DNA of 64,000 nt from CAIRDP01 sp037138335 (GTDB lineage Bacteria > Bacteroidota > Bacteroidia > Bacteroidales > FEN-979): NCBI GenBank assembly GCA_037138335.1, contig JBAXIO010000001.1, positions 1 through 64,000 on the forward strand, in the 5' to 3' direction. Below the pieces are notes generated by a model, which was not told the DNA's origin, searched no databases, and saw only the letters and a program-made list of their open reading frames with translations. How positions within the stretch are numbered: position 1 is the stretch's first letter; every line of letters starts with the position of its first letter. Positions 44,253 to 53,395 of this stretch are shown in pieces. Position numbers and translations under genes: made by a program.

Positions 44253-45626
44253 TTATTCGTGACGGAGTGATTCTACAGGATCTGCAACTGAGGCCTGCTT
44301 TGCAGGCATATAACCAAAGATTATCCCGACCGAGGCCGAGACTCCGAAGGAAATAATGATTGACAAGGGGGAAATGATGGTGAGTATGCTGGTAAACTGC
44401 ATGATAAGTTTGGAGAAGATGATCCCCAGGATGATCCCGATGAGCCCGCCTGTAATGCTAAGGAGCGTGGCTTCCATAAGGAACTGTAAGGCAATATCGC
44501 GTTTTGTCGCACCTATTGCCCGCCGTATTCCGATCTCCTTTATCCTTTCCATGACCGAAGCAAGCATGATGTTCATGATCCCGATACCCCCGACCAGGAG
44601 TGAGATGCCAGCGATGCATCCGAGGACTATGTTGAATATATCCTTTGTGCGCTGTTCCTGTTTCAGGAGCAATTCGGGGACCTTTATCTCGAAATCCTCC
44701 AGTTTCTGGTGCCTTCTCAGCATCATCCTTTTCAGCAGGTCGGTGGTAGGAGTGATCTGGCTGCTTTGTTTCACCTGGACCACGATCTTGTCGACCTGGT
44801 TTTTTGCCAGGTCGTCTCCATCGCGGGAGCCGGAGATGACCATGTCGCCGAAATCCATTTCATAGCTTGAACCATGCAGAGAGGAGGCAGTGACCATAGT
44901 ACGGTCCTTCACTCTTCTCATCATGGTCTGGATCGGGGCAAACACCGAGTTGTTATAATCGGAAATACCCAGGTTCTCCATTGTGGACTGGTTCACTTCT
45001 TTTTTTCTCAGGACCCCTATGACTTTCAGCCACAACCTTCCGCATTTGATCTCCTGACCGATTGCGCTTCCGTTGGGGAAGAATTTCGACTGGATGGTCG
45101 AACCGATTATGCATACGGCTTTGCCTTCTTTTAGTTGTTCTGCGTTGAACATATCCCCCTGCTGGAGGTCGATATTGAAAAGGTCGAAGAAATCGGGCGT
45201 CACCCCGCTGATTTTCGTGGAATACCTGACAGCATCCCTGATCACGTCGGCTTCATATATGACCACAGGGCTTACCCTGAGCACTGTAGGGATCATATCC
45301 CTAATACTTTCGGCATCTTTCAATGAAAGCCCGGGGGAGAACTTGCCCTTGTTTTTATCGGAAGAAGAGTTTGAACTGCTCTGGTCGCTGCTCTGGCTGG
45401 AACTTCCCTTATTTTTTTCAATTTTTGGCGTGATGATGATATTATTCACGCCAACCAGTTTCATCTGGTCGAGGATCTCTTTCTGGGCCCCGTTGCCTAT
45501 TGCCATCATGGCAATAACAGCTGCAACGCCAAAAATAATGCCGAGGGCTGTAAGCATGGAGCGGAACTTATTCAGAAAGACCGCTTCAAGTGCTATATTG
45601 AAGATATACTGATAGCGTTCGAACAC
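44253..45626 (-). CDS. MacB-type ABC transporter permease (FtsX family)
   Basis: 457 residues: N-terminal membrane helix (FRSMLTALGIIFGVAAVIAMMAIGNGAQ), a large periplasmic MacB core domain and three C-terminal helices ending with IKEIGIRRAIGATKRDIALQFL. The ATPase half found in MacB is missing, so it needs a separate ATPase, yet none is next to it. The periplasmic part begins with a Ser/Gln/Asn-rich stretch (GSSSQSSDQSSSNSSSD). Partner of the adaptor at 45634 and the TolC protein at 42745. Confidence 0.88.
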   Translation of the reverse strand: MFERYQYIFNIALEAVFLNKFRSMLTALGIIFGVAAVIAMMAIGNGAQKEILDQMKLVGVNNIIITPKIEKNKGSSSQSSDQSSSNSSSDKNKGKFSPGLSLKDAESIRDMIPTVLRVSPVVIYEADVIRDAVRYSTKISGVTPDFFDLFNIDLQQGDMFNAEQLKEGKAVCIIGSTIQSKFFPNGSAIGQEIKCGRLWLKVIGVLRKKEVNQSTMENLGISDYNNSVFAPIQTMMRRVKDRTMVTASSLHGSSYEMDFGDMVISGSRDGDDLAKNQVDKIVVQVKQSSQITPTTDLLKRMMLRRHQKLEDFEIKVPELLLKQEQRTKDIFNIVLGCIAGISLLVGGIGIMNIMLASVMERIKEIGIRRAIGATKRDIALQFLMEATLLSITGGLIGIILGIIFSKLIMQFTSILTIISPLSIIISFGVSASVGIIFGYMPAKQASVADPVESLRHE

Positions 45627-45633
45627 GGCTTTC

Positions 45634-46992
45634 CTATTTGTTCTTGATAATTACTACCGGGGCCCCGGCTGGAAGGGTCTTTTTGGAGGAGTCGCTTTTC
45701 GGCGGGGCAGGTTTATTCTGTTTCGGCTTATACTTATCCAGGGTTTTTTTATCGAGCAGGACCATCTTTAGTTTCTCGGCTTTTTCGGGTGGTACAAGCA
45801 TAACCTCTTCATTCTCTGTAAGCCCTTCCCTTATGACGATCTCATTTTCATTACTTTCGCCTACGATGACCTGCTGGCGCAGAACTGAACCTCCGTCTTT
45901 TTTATATACGAAAGTCACGCTGTCGGTATTGAAAATAGATTCGATAGGTGTGAAAAGCACATGGTCAACGATACTGGTTTCGATGGTGTTCTTCGTTGTC
46001 ATAGCGGGCCTCAGTATGGAGTCAAACTCGTTGACGATGATCCTTACCTCGTAAACCTTTGCATTGCTGTTCTGGAGCTGTTCGCCTATATTGGCCACTT
46101 CCAGTACCTTCCCCGTGAATTTCTTTTCGGGGAAAGCGTCGATGCCGATCTTTACTTTTTGCCCCACCTTGACTTTACTGATGTCGATCTCGTTCACATA
46201 AGTTTTTGAGATCATTTCCTTGAGGTTGGGCAATTCGGCAACCACGTTGTCCCAGGCATTGATCATGCCCCCCACGCCAAGTTTGCTGCCGTCCCAGTTC
46301 CTCTTGTAAATGACCATTCCGGCTTTAGGAGCCTTTACCGTAAACTGTTTAAGCCCCTCCAGCATATCGTCCAGTTTCCGTTTAGCCTGGCTGTAGGAAG
46401 CATTGACTTCCTGCATATTGGCAACGGCCTTCTGGTACCTCAGTTTGTAATTCTTCTCAGCCTGGTCGAGTGCCCGTGTGGCTTTATCGAGCTCAATCTC
46501 AACCTGGCGGATCGTTGCCGGGGGTTCGTACTTGGATTGTTCGAGGGTGATCTTTTTTTCCTCCAGCGAGAACTTCAGGTTGATCAGTTCATCCCTTGCA
46601 TTTCGAAGTTCCAGGGAGGTATCGAGCCGGGTTTTGGTCATCTGGGATTCCAGCTTTTCGGTATTTGTTTCCTCGTCCTTGATTTTCCCCGAGATCTCGG
46701 TCCTGTCAAGGGCTGCGACATACTGGCCGGAATCCACCACGGTGCCGTCGGGGATGATATCCTGCATTTTAACCTGCCAGATACCGATCTGCCTCAGGCA
46801 GGAAGGCCCGAATATCTTTTCGGAGCTTTTGGCGATCAGTTCCCCGGTAACGGAAACCTCGATCGGGAAATTCCCTTTTTTGACTTTGGCGATGATTTGC
46901 TGTTCCTTATTCCCCTTGGGAAAGATGAGGTAAACAACGATTGCGACAATAAGAATGCCTGCGAAAATGAGGATATACTTCCGGGAAGCCAT
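45634..46992 (-). CDS. Periplasmic adaptor (HlyD/MacA-type) of the export system
   Basis: 452 residues with an N-terminal anchor (YILIFAGILIVAIVVYLIF). Then a lipoyl-half motif near FPIEVSVTGELIAKSSE, a long hairpin coiled coil (KATRALDQAEKNYKLRYQKA) and the second lipoyl part (TVKAPKAGMVIYKRNWDG), followed by beta-barrel and C-terminal strands (FTPIESIFN). The last 30 residues are Lys/Pro/Ser-rich. It is the first gene of the operon with the permease and TolC proteins. Confidence 0.88.
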   Translation of the reverse strand: MASRKYILIFAGILIVAIVVYLIFPKGNKEQQIIAKVKKGNFPIEVSVTGELIAKSSEKIFGPSCLRQIGIWQVKMQDIIPDGTVVDSGQYVAALDRTEISGKIKDEETNTEKLESQMTKTRLDTSLELRNARDELINLKFSLEEKKITLEQSKYEPPATIRQVEIELDKATRALDQAEKNYKLRYQKAVANMQEVNASYSQAKRKLDDMLEGLKQFTVKAPKAGMVIYKRNWDGSKLGVGGMINAWDNVVAELPNLKEMISKTYVNEIDISKVKVGQKVKIGIDAFPEKKFTGKVLEVANIGEQLQNSNAKVYEVRIIVNEFDSILRPAMTTKNTIETSIVDHVLFTPIESIFNTDSVTFVYKKDGGSVLRQQVIVGESNENEIVIREGLTENEEVMLVPPEKAEKLKMVLLDKKTLDKYKPKQNKPAPPKSDSSKKTLPAGAPVVIIKNK

Positions 46993-47057
46993 AGAAGTGA
47001 AATTAGATACAGGTAAAACTACCTAAAGATTTATAAGTGCCAAAAAATTATACTATT

Positions 47058-49019
47058 CTAAGCGTCAATGTTGGCATATTTGGCATTCTTCTCGATGAAT
47101 TCCCGTCTTGGCGGAACGTCATCTCCCATCAGCATAGAAAAGATACGGTCTGCTTCCGTACCGTTTTCGATCGTTACCTGCCTCAGTGTCCTGAACTGCG
47201 GGTCCATTGTTGTTGACCACAGCTGCTCGGCATTCATTTCTCCCAACCCTTTATACCTTTGGAGGTGAACCCCCGATTCCTTTCCGTTGCCCGAATATTC
47301 AGCAATAATCCTGATTCGTTCTTCTTCAGTCCAGCAGTACTCCTGCTTATTCCCTTTTTTAACCAGGTAGAGGGGGGGGGTTGCAATGTAAACATATCCG
47401 TTTTCAATAAGTTCCTTCATATATCTGAAGAAGAAGGTCAGGATAAGGGTTGCGATATGACTTCCGTCCACATCGGCATCAGTCATAATTATTATTTTAT
47501 GATAACGCAGTTTATCAAGGTTTAGTGCCTTGGTATCATCTTCTGTACCGATAGTGACACCCAGGGCGGTAAACATATTCTTGATTTCCTCGCTGTCAAA
47601 GATCTTATAGGCCATGGCTTTTTCCACGTTCAGGATCTTCCCCCTGAGCGGAAGGATTGCCTGGAAGCGCCTGTCGCGCCCCTGTTTGGCAGTACCCCCG
47701 GCCGAATCGCCCTCAACCAGGTAAATCTCGCATTGGGAGGGGTCGCTCTCGGAACAGTCGGCCAGTTTGCCCGGTAAACCCGCCCCTCCAAGCACGCCTT
47801 TTCGCTGCACGAGTTCCCTGGCTTTTCGCGCTGCATGCCTTGCAGTAGCTGCAAGTATAACTTTATTAACGATGGTCCGGGCTTCCTTGGGATGTTCCTC
47901 GAGGTAATACGAAAGAAGTTCGCTTGCAAGCTGGTCAACAACCCCCATAACCTCATTGTTGCCGAGTTTGGTCTTGGTTTGTCCTTCGAACTGGGGTTCC
48001 TGTACTTTCACCGAAATAATGCAGGTAAGGCCTTCACGGAAGTCGTCGCCGTTGATGTCAAACTTGAGTTTGGACAGCATGCCGGTTTTCTCTGCATAGG
48101 ATTTCAAGGTACGGGTCAGCGCCCTGCGGAAACCTGAAAGATGGGTGCCCCCTTCATGGGTGTTGATATTGTTTACGTAAGAATGGATGTTTTCGGCAAA
48201 CGAGGTATTGTATTGCATGGCGATCTCGATGGGGATGCCCGAGCGTTCACCTTCCATGGAAATAGGCTCGGGGATAAGTTTTTCGCGGTTTGCATCGAGA
48301 TAGTTTATGAAATCGGTAAGACCGGTACTGGAAAAGAATACATCCTCCAGGTGGTTCCCCGAATCATCCTTCTCGCGTTCATCGTGGATCGTAAGCGTTA
48401 TCCCCTTGTTGAGATAGGCCAGCTCCCTTAATCGTGATGCAAGAATTGCATAATCGTACCTGCTGGTGATAAAGATCGAGGAATCGGGTAAAAAATTCAC
48501 GATGGTTCCCGTACGTTCCGTTTCCCCAACGACCTTCACTTCATACAGGGGTTTCCCGTAAGCATATTCCTGTTCAAATATCTTGCCGTTCCTATGAATG
48601 GTGACTTTAAGCCTTGACGAAAGCGCATTTACCACCGATACGCCAACACCGTGCAAACCTCCTGAAACTTTATAACTGTCCTTGTCGAACTTGCCACCTG
48701 CGTGAAGCACAGTCATAACAACCTCGAGTGCTGATTTCTGTTCTTTTTCATGGAAGTCGGTCGGGATACCACGGCCGTTATCGGTGACTGTAATTGAATT
48801 ATCAGGGTGAATCAATACATCAACCCTGTTGCAATACCCGGCCAGGGCCTCGTCAATAGAGTTGTCAACCACTTCATATACAAGATGATGTAACCCGCGT
48901 ATGTTTACGTCCCCGATATACATTGCAGGACGTTTGCGAACAGCCTCAAGTCCCTCAAGAACTGTGATGTTTTCGGCAGTATAATTCTGGCTCGCGGTTT
49001 CTTTTTCAATGTCAGTCAT
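47058..49019 (-). CDS. gyrB: DNA gyrase subunit B
   Basis: ATPase subunit of gyrase, 653 residues, normal for the compact bacterial form. GHKL ATPase motifs RKRPAMYIGD, VDNSIDEALAG, VTDNGRGIPTD and SGGLHGVGVSVVNALS; transducer with QTKTKLGNNE; TOPRIM with YLVEGDSAGG and MTDADVDGSHI; C-terminal LQRYKGLGEMNAEQLW. The start is preceded by a -7 element at 49053-49060. Distinguished from ParE mainly by the overall match; gyrA is not in the window. Confidence 0.95.
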   Translation of the reverse strand: MTDIEKETASQNYTAENITVLEGLEAVRKRPAMYIGDVNIRGLHHLVYEVVDNSIDEALAGYCNRVDVLIHPDNSITVTDNGRGIPTDFHEKEQKSALEVVMTVLHAGGKFDKDSYKVSGGLHGVGVSVVNALSSRLKVTIHRNGKIFEQEYAYGKPLYEVKVVGETERTGTIVNFLPDSSIFITSRYDYAILASRLRELAYLNKGITLTIHDEREKDDSGNHLEDVFFSSTGLTDFINYLDANREKLIPEPISMEGERSGIPIEIAMQYNTSFAENIHSYVNNINTHEGGTHLSGFRRALTRTLKSYAEKTGMLSKLKFDINGDDFREGLTCIISVKVQEPQFEGQTKTKLGNNEVMGVVDQLASELLSYYLEEHPKEARTIVNKVILAATARHAARKARELVQRKGVLGGAGLPGKLADCSESDPSQCEIYLVEGDSAGGTAKQGRDRRFQAILPLRGKILNVEKAMAYKIFDSEEIKNMFTALGVTIGTEDDTKALNLDKLRYHKIIIMTDADVDGSHIATLILTFFFRYMKELIENGYVYIATPPLYLVKKGNKQEYCWTEEERIRIIAEYSGNGKESGVHLQRYKGLGEMNAEQLWSTTMDPQFRTLRQVTIENGTEADRIFSMLMGDDVPPRREFIEKNAKYANIDA

Positions 49020-49052
49020 AATCAGTTGCTTATATTACATTAATATACTACA

Positions 49053-49060
49053 CAAAGATA
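49053..49060 (-). promoter_or_regulatory. -7 element of gyrB
   Basis: Minus-strand TATCTTTG, 33 bases before the gyrB ATG. No convincing -33 TTTG. Confidence 0.45.
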
Positions 49061-49173
49061 CGAAATTAATGCCATTCAGAATGAATGAAAACATCAATAA
49101 AATCAGGGATTTTATTAACAATTTGTTCGTTGAAAAAGATTACCGGATAAGGCGCTTCCCGCCGATGACAGGA

Positions 49174-49204
49174 TATCCAGTTATCCAGTCATCCAGTTAT
49201 CTGG
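49174..49204. repeat. 8-bp tandem repeat at the wecB stop (ATCCAGTT units)
   Basis: Three and a half octamers ATCCAGTT, ATCCAGTC, ATCCAGTT, ATCTGG. The wecB stop codon (49197-49199) lies inside the array. The remaining gap between gyrB and wecB carries no other clear feature. Confidence 0.8.
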
Positions 49205-50255
49205 ATCTCAGCAATGTTTCAGCGATAATGCAGGCGGATTTCCCGTCACCGAAATCCTGTCTGCGTGGGGTTGTGGGCAGGGCCGATCTGACGGCCAGAA
49301 GGATTTTATCCGGATCGGGGCCGGTAACGATGTTCCAGTTATCATGCAGGGTCTCGACCCATTCGGTTTCGGTTCTCATGGTGATGCATTGCCTGTCAAG
49401 AAAATAGGCCTCTTTCTGCAAACCTCCCGAATCGGTCAGGACTTTTTCGGCATGCATTGTAAGCCACAGCATCTCAAGGTAGCCAACCGGGTCAATGATG
49501 ATCACATTTGAAGGTACGCTGACCTCGCTTTTCAGCAGACGGGCAGTACGGGGGTGTATGGGCAGCACCACGGGCAGGCCTGTTTGTGAAAAGGCAAAGA
49601 ATATATTCCTGAGATTCCCGGGATTATCAGTGTTTTCAGCCCTGTGAATAGTTGCCAGCAGGTAAGAGGCGGGCAGGCCGGGGGTACGGTATTTATCCCC
49701 CCGGGAAACAACCATTTCCCTGTAGAACAGCACCGAATCGTACATCACATCCCCGCTGAAAACGGTTTGCTTCTCAAGCCCTTCATTTTTCAGGTTGGTG
49801 ATTGCGGTGAGGGTAGGGGCAAACAGCAGGTCAGAGATCCGGTCGGTGACGATACGGTTGATCTCTTCAGGCATCAGGCGGTTGAAGCTGCGGAGCCCTG
49901 CTTCGACGTGGGCGACGGGGATATGCAGTTTTGTTGCTGCCAGGGCCCCTGCGATTGTCGAGTTGGTGTCGCCGTATACAAGGGTATAATCAGGCTTTTC
50001 TTTTATCAGGACATCTTCTATCCCTTTCAGCATCATCCCGGTCTGGTAGGCATGGCTGCCTGAACCCACTTCAAGGTTATGATCAGGTTTGGGGATGTCG
50101 AGCTGCCTGAAAAAGATATCGCTCATATTCTCATCATAATGCTGGCCTGTATGGACCAGTACTTCCTGCAGGCCGGGGGTGGAGCGCAGCACCCTTGAAA
50201 CAGCCGCAGCTTTGATGAATTGAGGCCTTGCGCCTATAACCGAAACAATTTTCAT
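49197..50255 (-). CDS. wecB: UDP-N-acetylglucosamine 2-epimerase (non-hydrolysing)
   Basis: Interconverts UDP-GlcNAc and UDP-ManNAc for surface polysaccharides. 352 residues: MKIVSVIGARPQFIKAAAVS at the start, LVHTGQHYDENMSDIFF, VYGDTNSTIAGALAA, VAHVEAGLRSFNRLMPEE, PIHPRT and TDSGGLQKEA with MRTETEWVE. ATG 50255 is the correct start: the frame opens 39 bases earlier, but that stretch enters the RNase P RNA gene. The last codons overlap a repeat array. Confidence 0.95.
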   Translation of the reverse strand: MKIVSVIGARPQFIKAAAVSRVLRSTPGLQEVLVHTGQHYDENMSDIFFRQLDIPKPDHNLEVGSGSHAYQTGMMLKGIEDVLIKEKPDYTLVYGDTNSTIAGALAATKLHIPVAHVEAGLRSFNRLMPEEINRIVTDRISDLLFAPTLTAITNLKNEGLEKQTVFSGDVMYDSVLFYREMVVSRGDKYRTPGLPASYLLATIHRAENTDNPGNLRNIFFAFSQTGLPVVLPIHPRTARLLKSEVSVPSNVIIIDPVGYLEMLWLTMHAEKVLTDSGGLQKEAYFLDRQCITMRTETEWVETLHDNWNIVTGPDPDKILLAVRSALPTTPRRQDFGDGKSACIIAETLLRSR

Positions 50256-50282
50256 ACTTTCAGCATCACATCCGCAGACAAA

Positions 50283-50637
50283 AAAAATAAGCAACAGTTC
50301 TGTAAGCGGGATTCTGTTCCGGCAAGCCGGTTCCTGTCATTTATCTAATCCGGAAGTCACCCTCCGGCTTCAGCGGCCTACCCCCCGGCATCGGACGAGC
50401 AATCCTTGGCATCCGGTATACATGGCCTTTCAACACATGGGGTTTACCCTCCGCGGCAGTCACCTGTCGCGAACGTGAGCCCTTACCTCACATTTTCACC
50501 CTTACCTTACGGCGGTTTTTTTCTGTGGCACTTTCCTTCGCCGGCTTTGGGCCGGCGCCTTCCCGTTAGGAAGCATGGCGCTCTGTGTTGTCCCGACTTT
50601 CCTCTGCGTCACCGCAGCGACAGAACGAACTGTTGCA
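50283..50637 (-). ncRNA. rnpB: RNase P RNA, bacterial class A-like
   Basis: Catalytic RNA that matures tRNA 5' ends. On the minus strand the 5' side has the conserved GAGGAAAGTCGGGAC (about 50612-50598) and later AAAATGTGAGGTAAGGGCTC. The ends pair over ten bases: 50627-50636 with 50291-50300 (GCAACAGTTC with GAACTGTTGC), forming P1. A T-run (from the A-run at 50281-50287) follows as terminator. A -7 element TACCTTTG at 50641-50648 ends 4 bases before the predicted 5' end. Boundaries are accurate to a few bases. Confidence 0.93.
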
Positions 50638-50640
50638 GCA

Positions 50641-50648
50641 CAAAGGTA
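50641..50648 (-). promoter_or_regulatory. -7 element of rnpB
   Basis: Minus-strand TACCTTTG right before the P1 stem start. An identical element on the other strand at 50671-50678 drives the MATE gene, making a 22 base divergent spacing. Confidence 0.6.
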
Positions 50649-50670
50649 CAAATAATCGGGATATTCTGCA

Positions 50671-50678
50671 TACCTTTG
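50671..50678 (+). promoter_or_regulatory. -7 element of the MATE exporter gene
   Basis: TACCTTTG lies 21 bases before the proposed TTG start at 50700, supporting that start. Confidence 0.5.
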
Positions 50679-50699
50679 CAGCCCCCGAAAACCTCCCTA

Positions 50700-52064
50700 T
50701 TGAAAGACTTAAGCACAGGCAACGAAGGAAAACTGATCCTTAAATTCGCGATCCCTATGTTGCTTGGCAATGTGTTCCAGCAATTCTACAGCCTGATCGA
50801 CAGCATTATCGTGGGCAAATATATCGGCAAGGGGGCCCTGGCTGCAGTGGGAACCTCAATGCCAATAAGTTTCCTGCTGATCTCGCTTTTCATCGGCATC
50901 ACTATGGGGTTTACCATCATCGTTTCCCAGTATTTCGGGGCGAAGGATATGGTTAGGGTGAAAAAAGCCATCAACACCCTCTATATCTTTATCTTCATAT
51001 CCTCCATTTTCATGAGCGTGATAGGCATCCTGCTCTCGGGCTGGATCTTCAGGCTTATCGGGATGGATCCATCCATTATTCCCCAGGCAAAACTATTCCT
51101 GAACATTTTCATGGGCGGGCTGATATTTCTTTTCGGCTATAACGGCACCAGCGCAATTCTCCGCGGGCTGGGCGATTCCAAAACGCCCCTGTACTTCCTG
51201 GTAGGATCGGTAGTGCTGAACATCATCCTCGACATCCTTTTCGTACCGGTGCTGGGCTTTGGGGTATGGAGCGTGGCGGTTGCCACGGTTATCTCTGAAG
51301 GCGCGGCTTTCATTTGCCAGATCATCTACCTGAACCGCTATCATAAAGTCATCAATTTTTCATTCGCCGACCTGAAATTCGACCCCGAGATATTTAAAAA
51401 GGGGATCAGGATCGGCCTGCCAACCGGATTACAGCAAACCTTCGTCGCTGCCGGTATGGTAGCCCTTTACGGGATAGTAAACAAATTCGGTGTTGACGCC
51501 AATGCGGCATACAGCGTTGCCGGCAGGATCGATAATTTTGCCGCCATGCCTGCCATGAGCTTTTCAATGGCCCTGAGCACTTTTGTAGGACAGAACCTGG
51601 GAGCTAACAAGCCCGAAAGAGTCATTGCCGGACTGCGTTCAACCCTTGCGATCACGGCAGTGATCTCAGTGGCTGTTTCCTTCATTACCGTGCTTTTCGG
51701 GAAGTATCTCATGCGCATGTTCACCAATGACCCCATGGTCATTGAACTGGGCAGGGGATACCTTGCCGTGATAGGCTCTTTTTATATACTTTTCTCGACC
51801 ATGTTCGTCCTGAACGGGATCATGCGAGGCGCAGGCGACACACTGATACCCATGTTCATTTCACTGATCTCCCTCTGGCTCATCAGGATCCCGATAGCAA
51901 CCCTGTTGTCGTCGCATCCCGATATCGGGATTTACGGAGTTTACTGGTCTATGCCCATCGGCTGGTTTTTCGGCGCAAGCCTGTCATTCATTTATTACCT
52001 GACCGGGCGCTGGAAAAAGAAAGCTGTGGTGAAATATGCTGCGGATGGGAAGAGGGTGGAGTGA
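50700..52064 (+). CDS. MATE-family efflux transporter
   Basis: Multidrug/toxin extruder driven by H+ or Na+, about 454 residues with twelve membrane helices. N-terminus LKDLSTGNEGKLILKFAIPM fits the family start; LLGNVFQQFYSLIDSIIVGKYIG and the second-half counterpart (GLPTGLQQTF) are typical. No ATG precedes this motif without crossing rnpB, so I propose TTG at 50700, 21 bases after the -7 element. The open frame back to 50406 is a shadow through the RNA gene. ATG 50758 would remove the first helix. Confidence 0.88.
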   Translation: MKDLSTGNEGKLILKFAIPMLLGNVFQQFYSLIDSIIVGKYIGKGALAAVGTSMPISFLLISLFIGITMGFTIIVSQYFGAKDMVRVKKAINTLYIFIFISSIFMSVIGILLSGWIFRLIGMDPSIIPQAKLFLNIFMGGLIFLFGYNGTSAILRGLGDSKTPLYFLVGSVVLNIILDILFVPVLGFGVWSVAVATVISEGAAFICQIIYLNRYHKVINFSFADLKFDPEIFKKGIRIGLPTGLQQTFVAAGMVALYGIVNKFGVDANAAYSVAGRIDNFAAMPAMSFSMALSTFVGQNLGANKPERVIAGLRSTLAITAVISVAVSFITVLFGKYLMRMFTNDPMVIELGRGYLAVIGSFYILFSTMFVLNGIMRGAGDTLIPMFISLISLWLIRIPIATLLSSHPDIGIYGVYWSMPIGWFFGASLSFIYYLTGRWKKKAVVKYAADGKRVE

Positions 52065-52084
52065 TACGGGATACGGGATGTATA
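52062..52084. repeat. 7-bp repeat over the MATE gene stop (ATACGGG)
   Basis: TGATACGGGATACGGGATG: two heptamers and the start of a third, beginning inside the stop codon. Confidence 0.55.
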
Positions 52085-52093
52085 GATAGCAGG

Positions 52094-53395
52094 TTAAGCA
52101 ATCATGCCGTCCAGTAAAACAGATAGTTTCCGGGTCAGTTCCAGCCTTGAATACGGTTCAATATTACTGCTGCCCGAACCAGGCCGTCCGCTTACATAAT
52201 CATTATAAAGACTGCGGATGTGATCCTTCATGGTCCCGGCATCCCCGAATCCTGCGAGTAATCCGGCATTTGTCTCTTTGAGGATGGCCGCTGCGTCACC
52301 TTCAGGCGGACCAAGACAAAGTATTGGGCGGCGGGCCGCCAGGTATTCAAAAAATTTCCCGGTAAGTATCATCTTCGCATTCGGGGTGTTGTTGATGATA
52401 AGGAGGAGCACCCTCGATTGCTGCTGGCATTTTACAACCTGGTCGTGCGGCATGTAATCTATCTTCCTTACGAAAGATGCCAGTGTGTGCTGATCAATAG
52501 CCTCCATCACTTTGTAGTCGACTTTACCCACGAGTTTGATCTCCAGGTCGGCTGCAAAACCCGGGATTTCGGCAATGAGCTCCTGCAGGGCGATCCATAA
52601 GGGTTCAGGGTTACGGGTGGCGACCAGGGTCCCGATATGCGCGATGGAGAATTTCTTATCCATTTCGGCCGGATGGTTGTGATCGGTATCCTGGGGGTCA
52701 TACCCGTTTGTGATCACATCATAGTTGCGGGGCCACAGGGTATTGCAGTCTTCGGCCATGGACCGGCTTATCACCGTAACCATATCCGCCCTGCTCAATA
52801 CCTGTTTTTCAAGTTTCTTATGAAGGGCATCGGCCCGCCTGGTCAGTTTAAGGTCCCTGTAAAAGTCAATATTCGTCCATGGATCCCTGAAATCGGCCAG
52901 CCAGGGGAGTTTCAGGCGTTCCGACAGGTTCATGGCGATAAGGTGCATGCTGTGGGGGGGGCCGGTGGAGATCACAGCCTCCACAGGGTTTTGCCTGAGA
53001 TAAGGGAGAAGGAATTTAACCGAAGGCCTGATCCAGAACTTACGGGCATCGGGGATAAAGAAATTGCCCCTGATCCAAACCGAGAAGTTTTCAAGTAAGG
53101 AATTCTTCTTTTTCTCGGAGAGAAAAGCAGCATTGATCTTGTCCCCCTTTTTCTGCCCCAGGAGTTTTTTATATGTATCGTAAGGTTCCCATATGGGATG
53201 TTTGATGATTTCCAGGTTTTGGGGGACGTCTTTAGCAAGGGAATTATCGGTTTCGGGGAATTCGGGGTTCTCGGGGGTATAGATCACCGGTTCCCAGCCG
53301 AAGCGGCGGAGGTATTTGACAAATTTCAGCCAGCGCTGAACGCCGGCGCCGCCGCTGGGGGGCCAGTAATAGGTTATAATGAGGACGCGTTTCAT
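52094..53395 (-). CDS. Group 1/GT4-type glycosyltransferase
   Basis: 433 residues, GT-B fold. N-terminal KRVLIITYYWPPSGGAGVQRWLKFVKYL with the Gly-rich acceptor-side loop, SIAHIGTLVATRNPEPLW at the start of the second Rossmann half, and C-terminal FFEYLAARRPILCLGPPEGDAA, the EX7E-like donor site. Probable substrate is a nucleotide sugar for envelope polysaccharide. It overlaps the YfhO-type gene upstream by 4 bases (ATGA), which may handle lipid-linked sugars. Confidence 0.88.
   Translation of the reverse strand: MKRVLIITYYWPPSGGAGVQRWLKFVKYLRRFGWEPVIYTPENPEFPETDNSLAKDVPQNLEIIKHPIWEPYDTYKKLLGQKKGDKINAAFLSEKKKNSLLENFSVWIRGNFFIPDARKFWIRPSVKFLLPYLRQNPVEAVISTGPPHSMHLIAMNLSERLKLPWLADFRDPWTNIDFYRDLKLTRRADALHKKLEKQVLSRADMVTVISRSMAEDCNTLWPRNYDVITNGYDPQDTDHNHPAEMDKKFSIAHIGTLVATRNPEPLWIALQELIAEIPGFAADLEIKLVGKVDYKVMEAIDQHTLASFVRKIDYMPHDQVVKCQQQSRVLLLIINNTPNAKMILTGKFFEYLAARRPILCLGPPEGDAAAILKETNAGLLAGFGDAGTMKDHIRSLYNDYVSGRPGSGSSNIEPYSRLELTRKLSVLLDGMIA

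Noticed and set aside
49009..49407. Full-length plus-strand gene overlapping wecB
   Set aside because: Its C-terminal half is antisense to wecB; only the first part reads like protein, so it is kept only as a low-interest finding.
50406..50699. N-terminal extension of the MATE gene starting at ATG 50406
   Set aside because: It runs antisense through the conserved RNase P RNA, has no family resemblance, and the true N-terminus fits TTG 50700.
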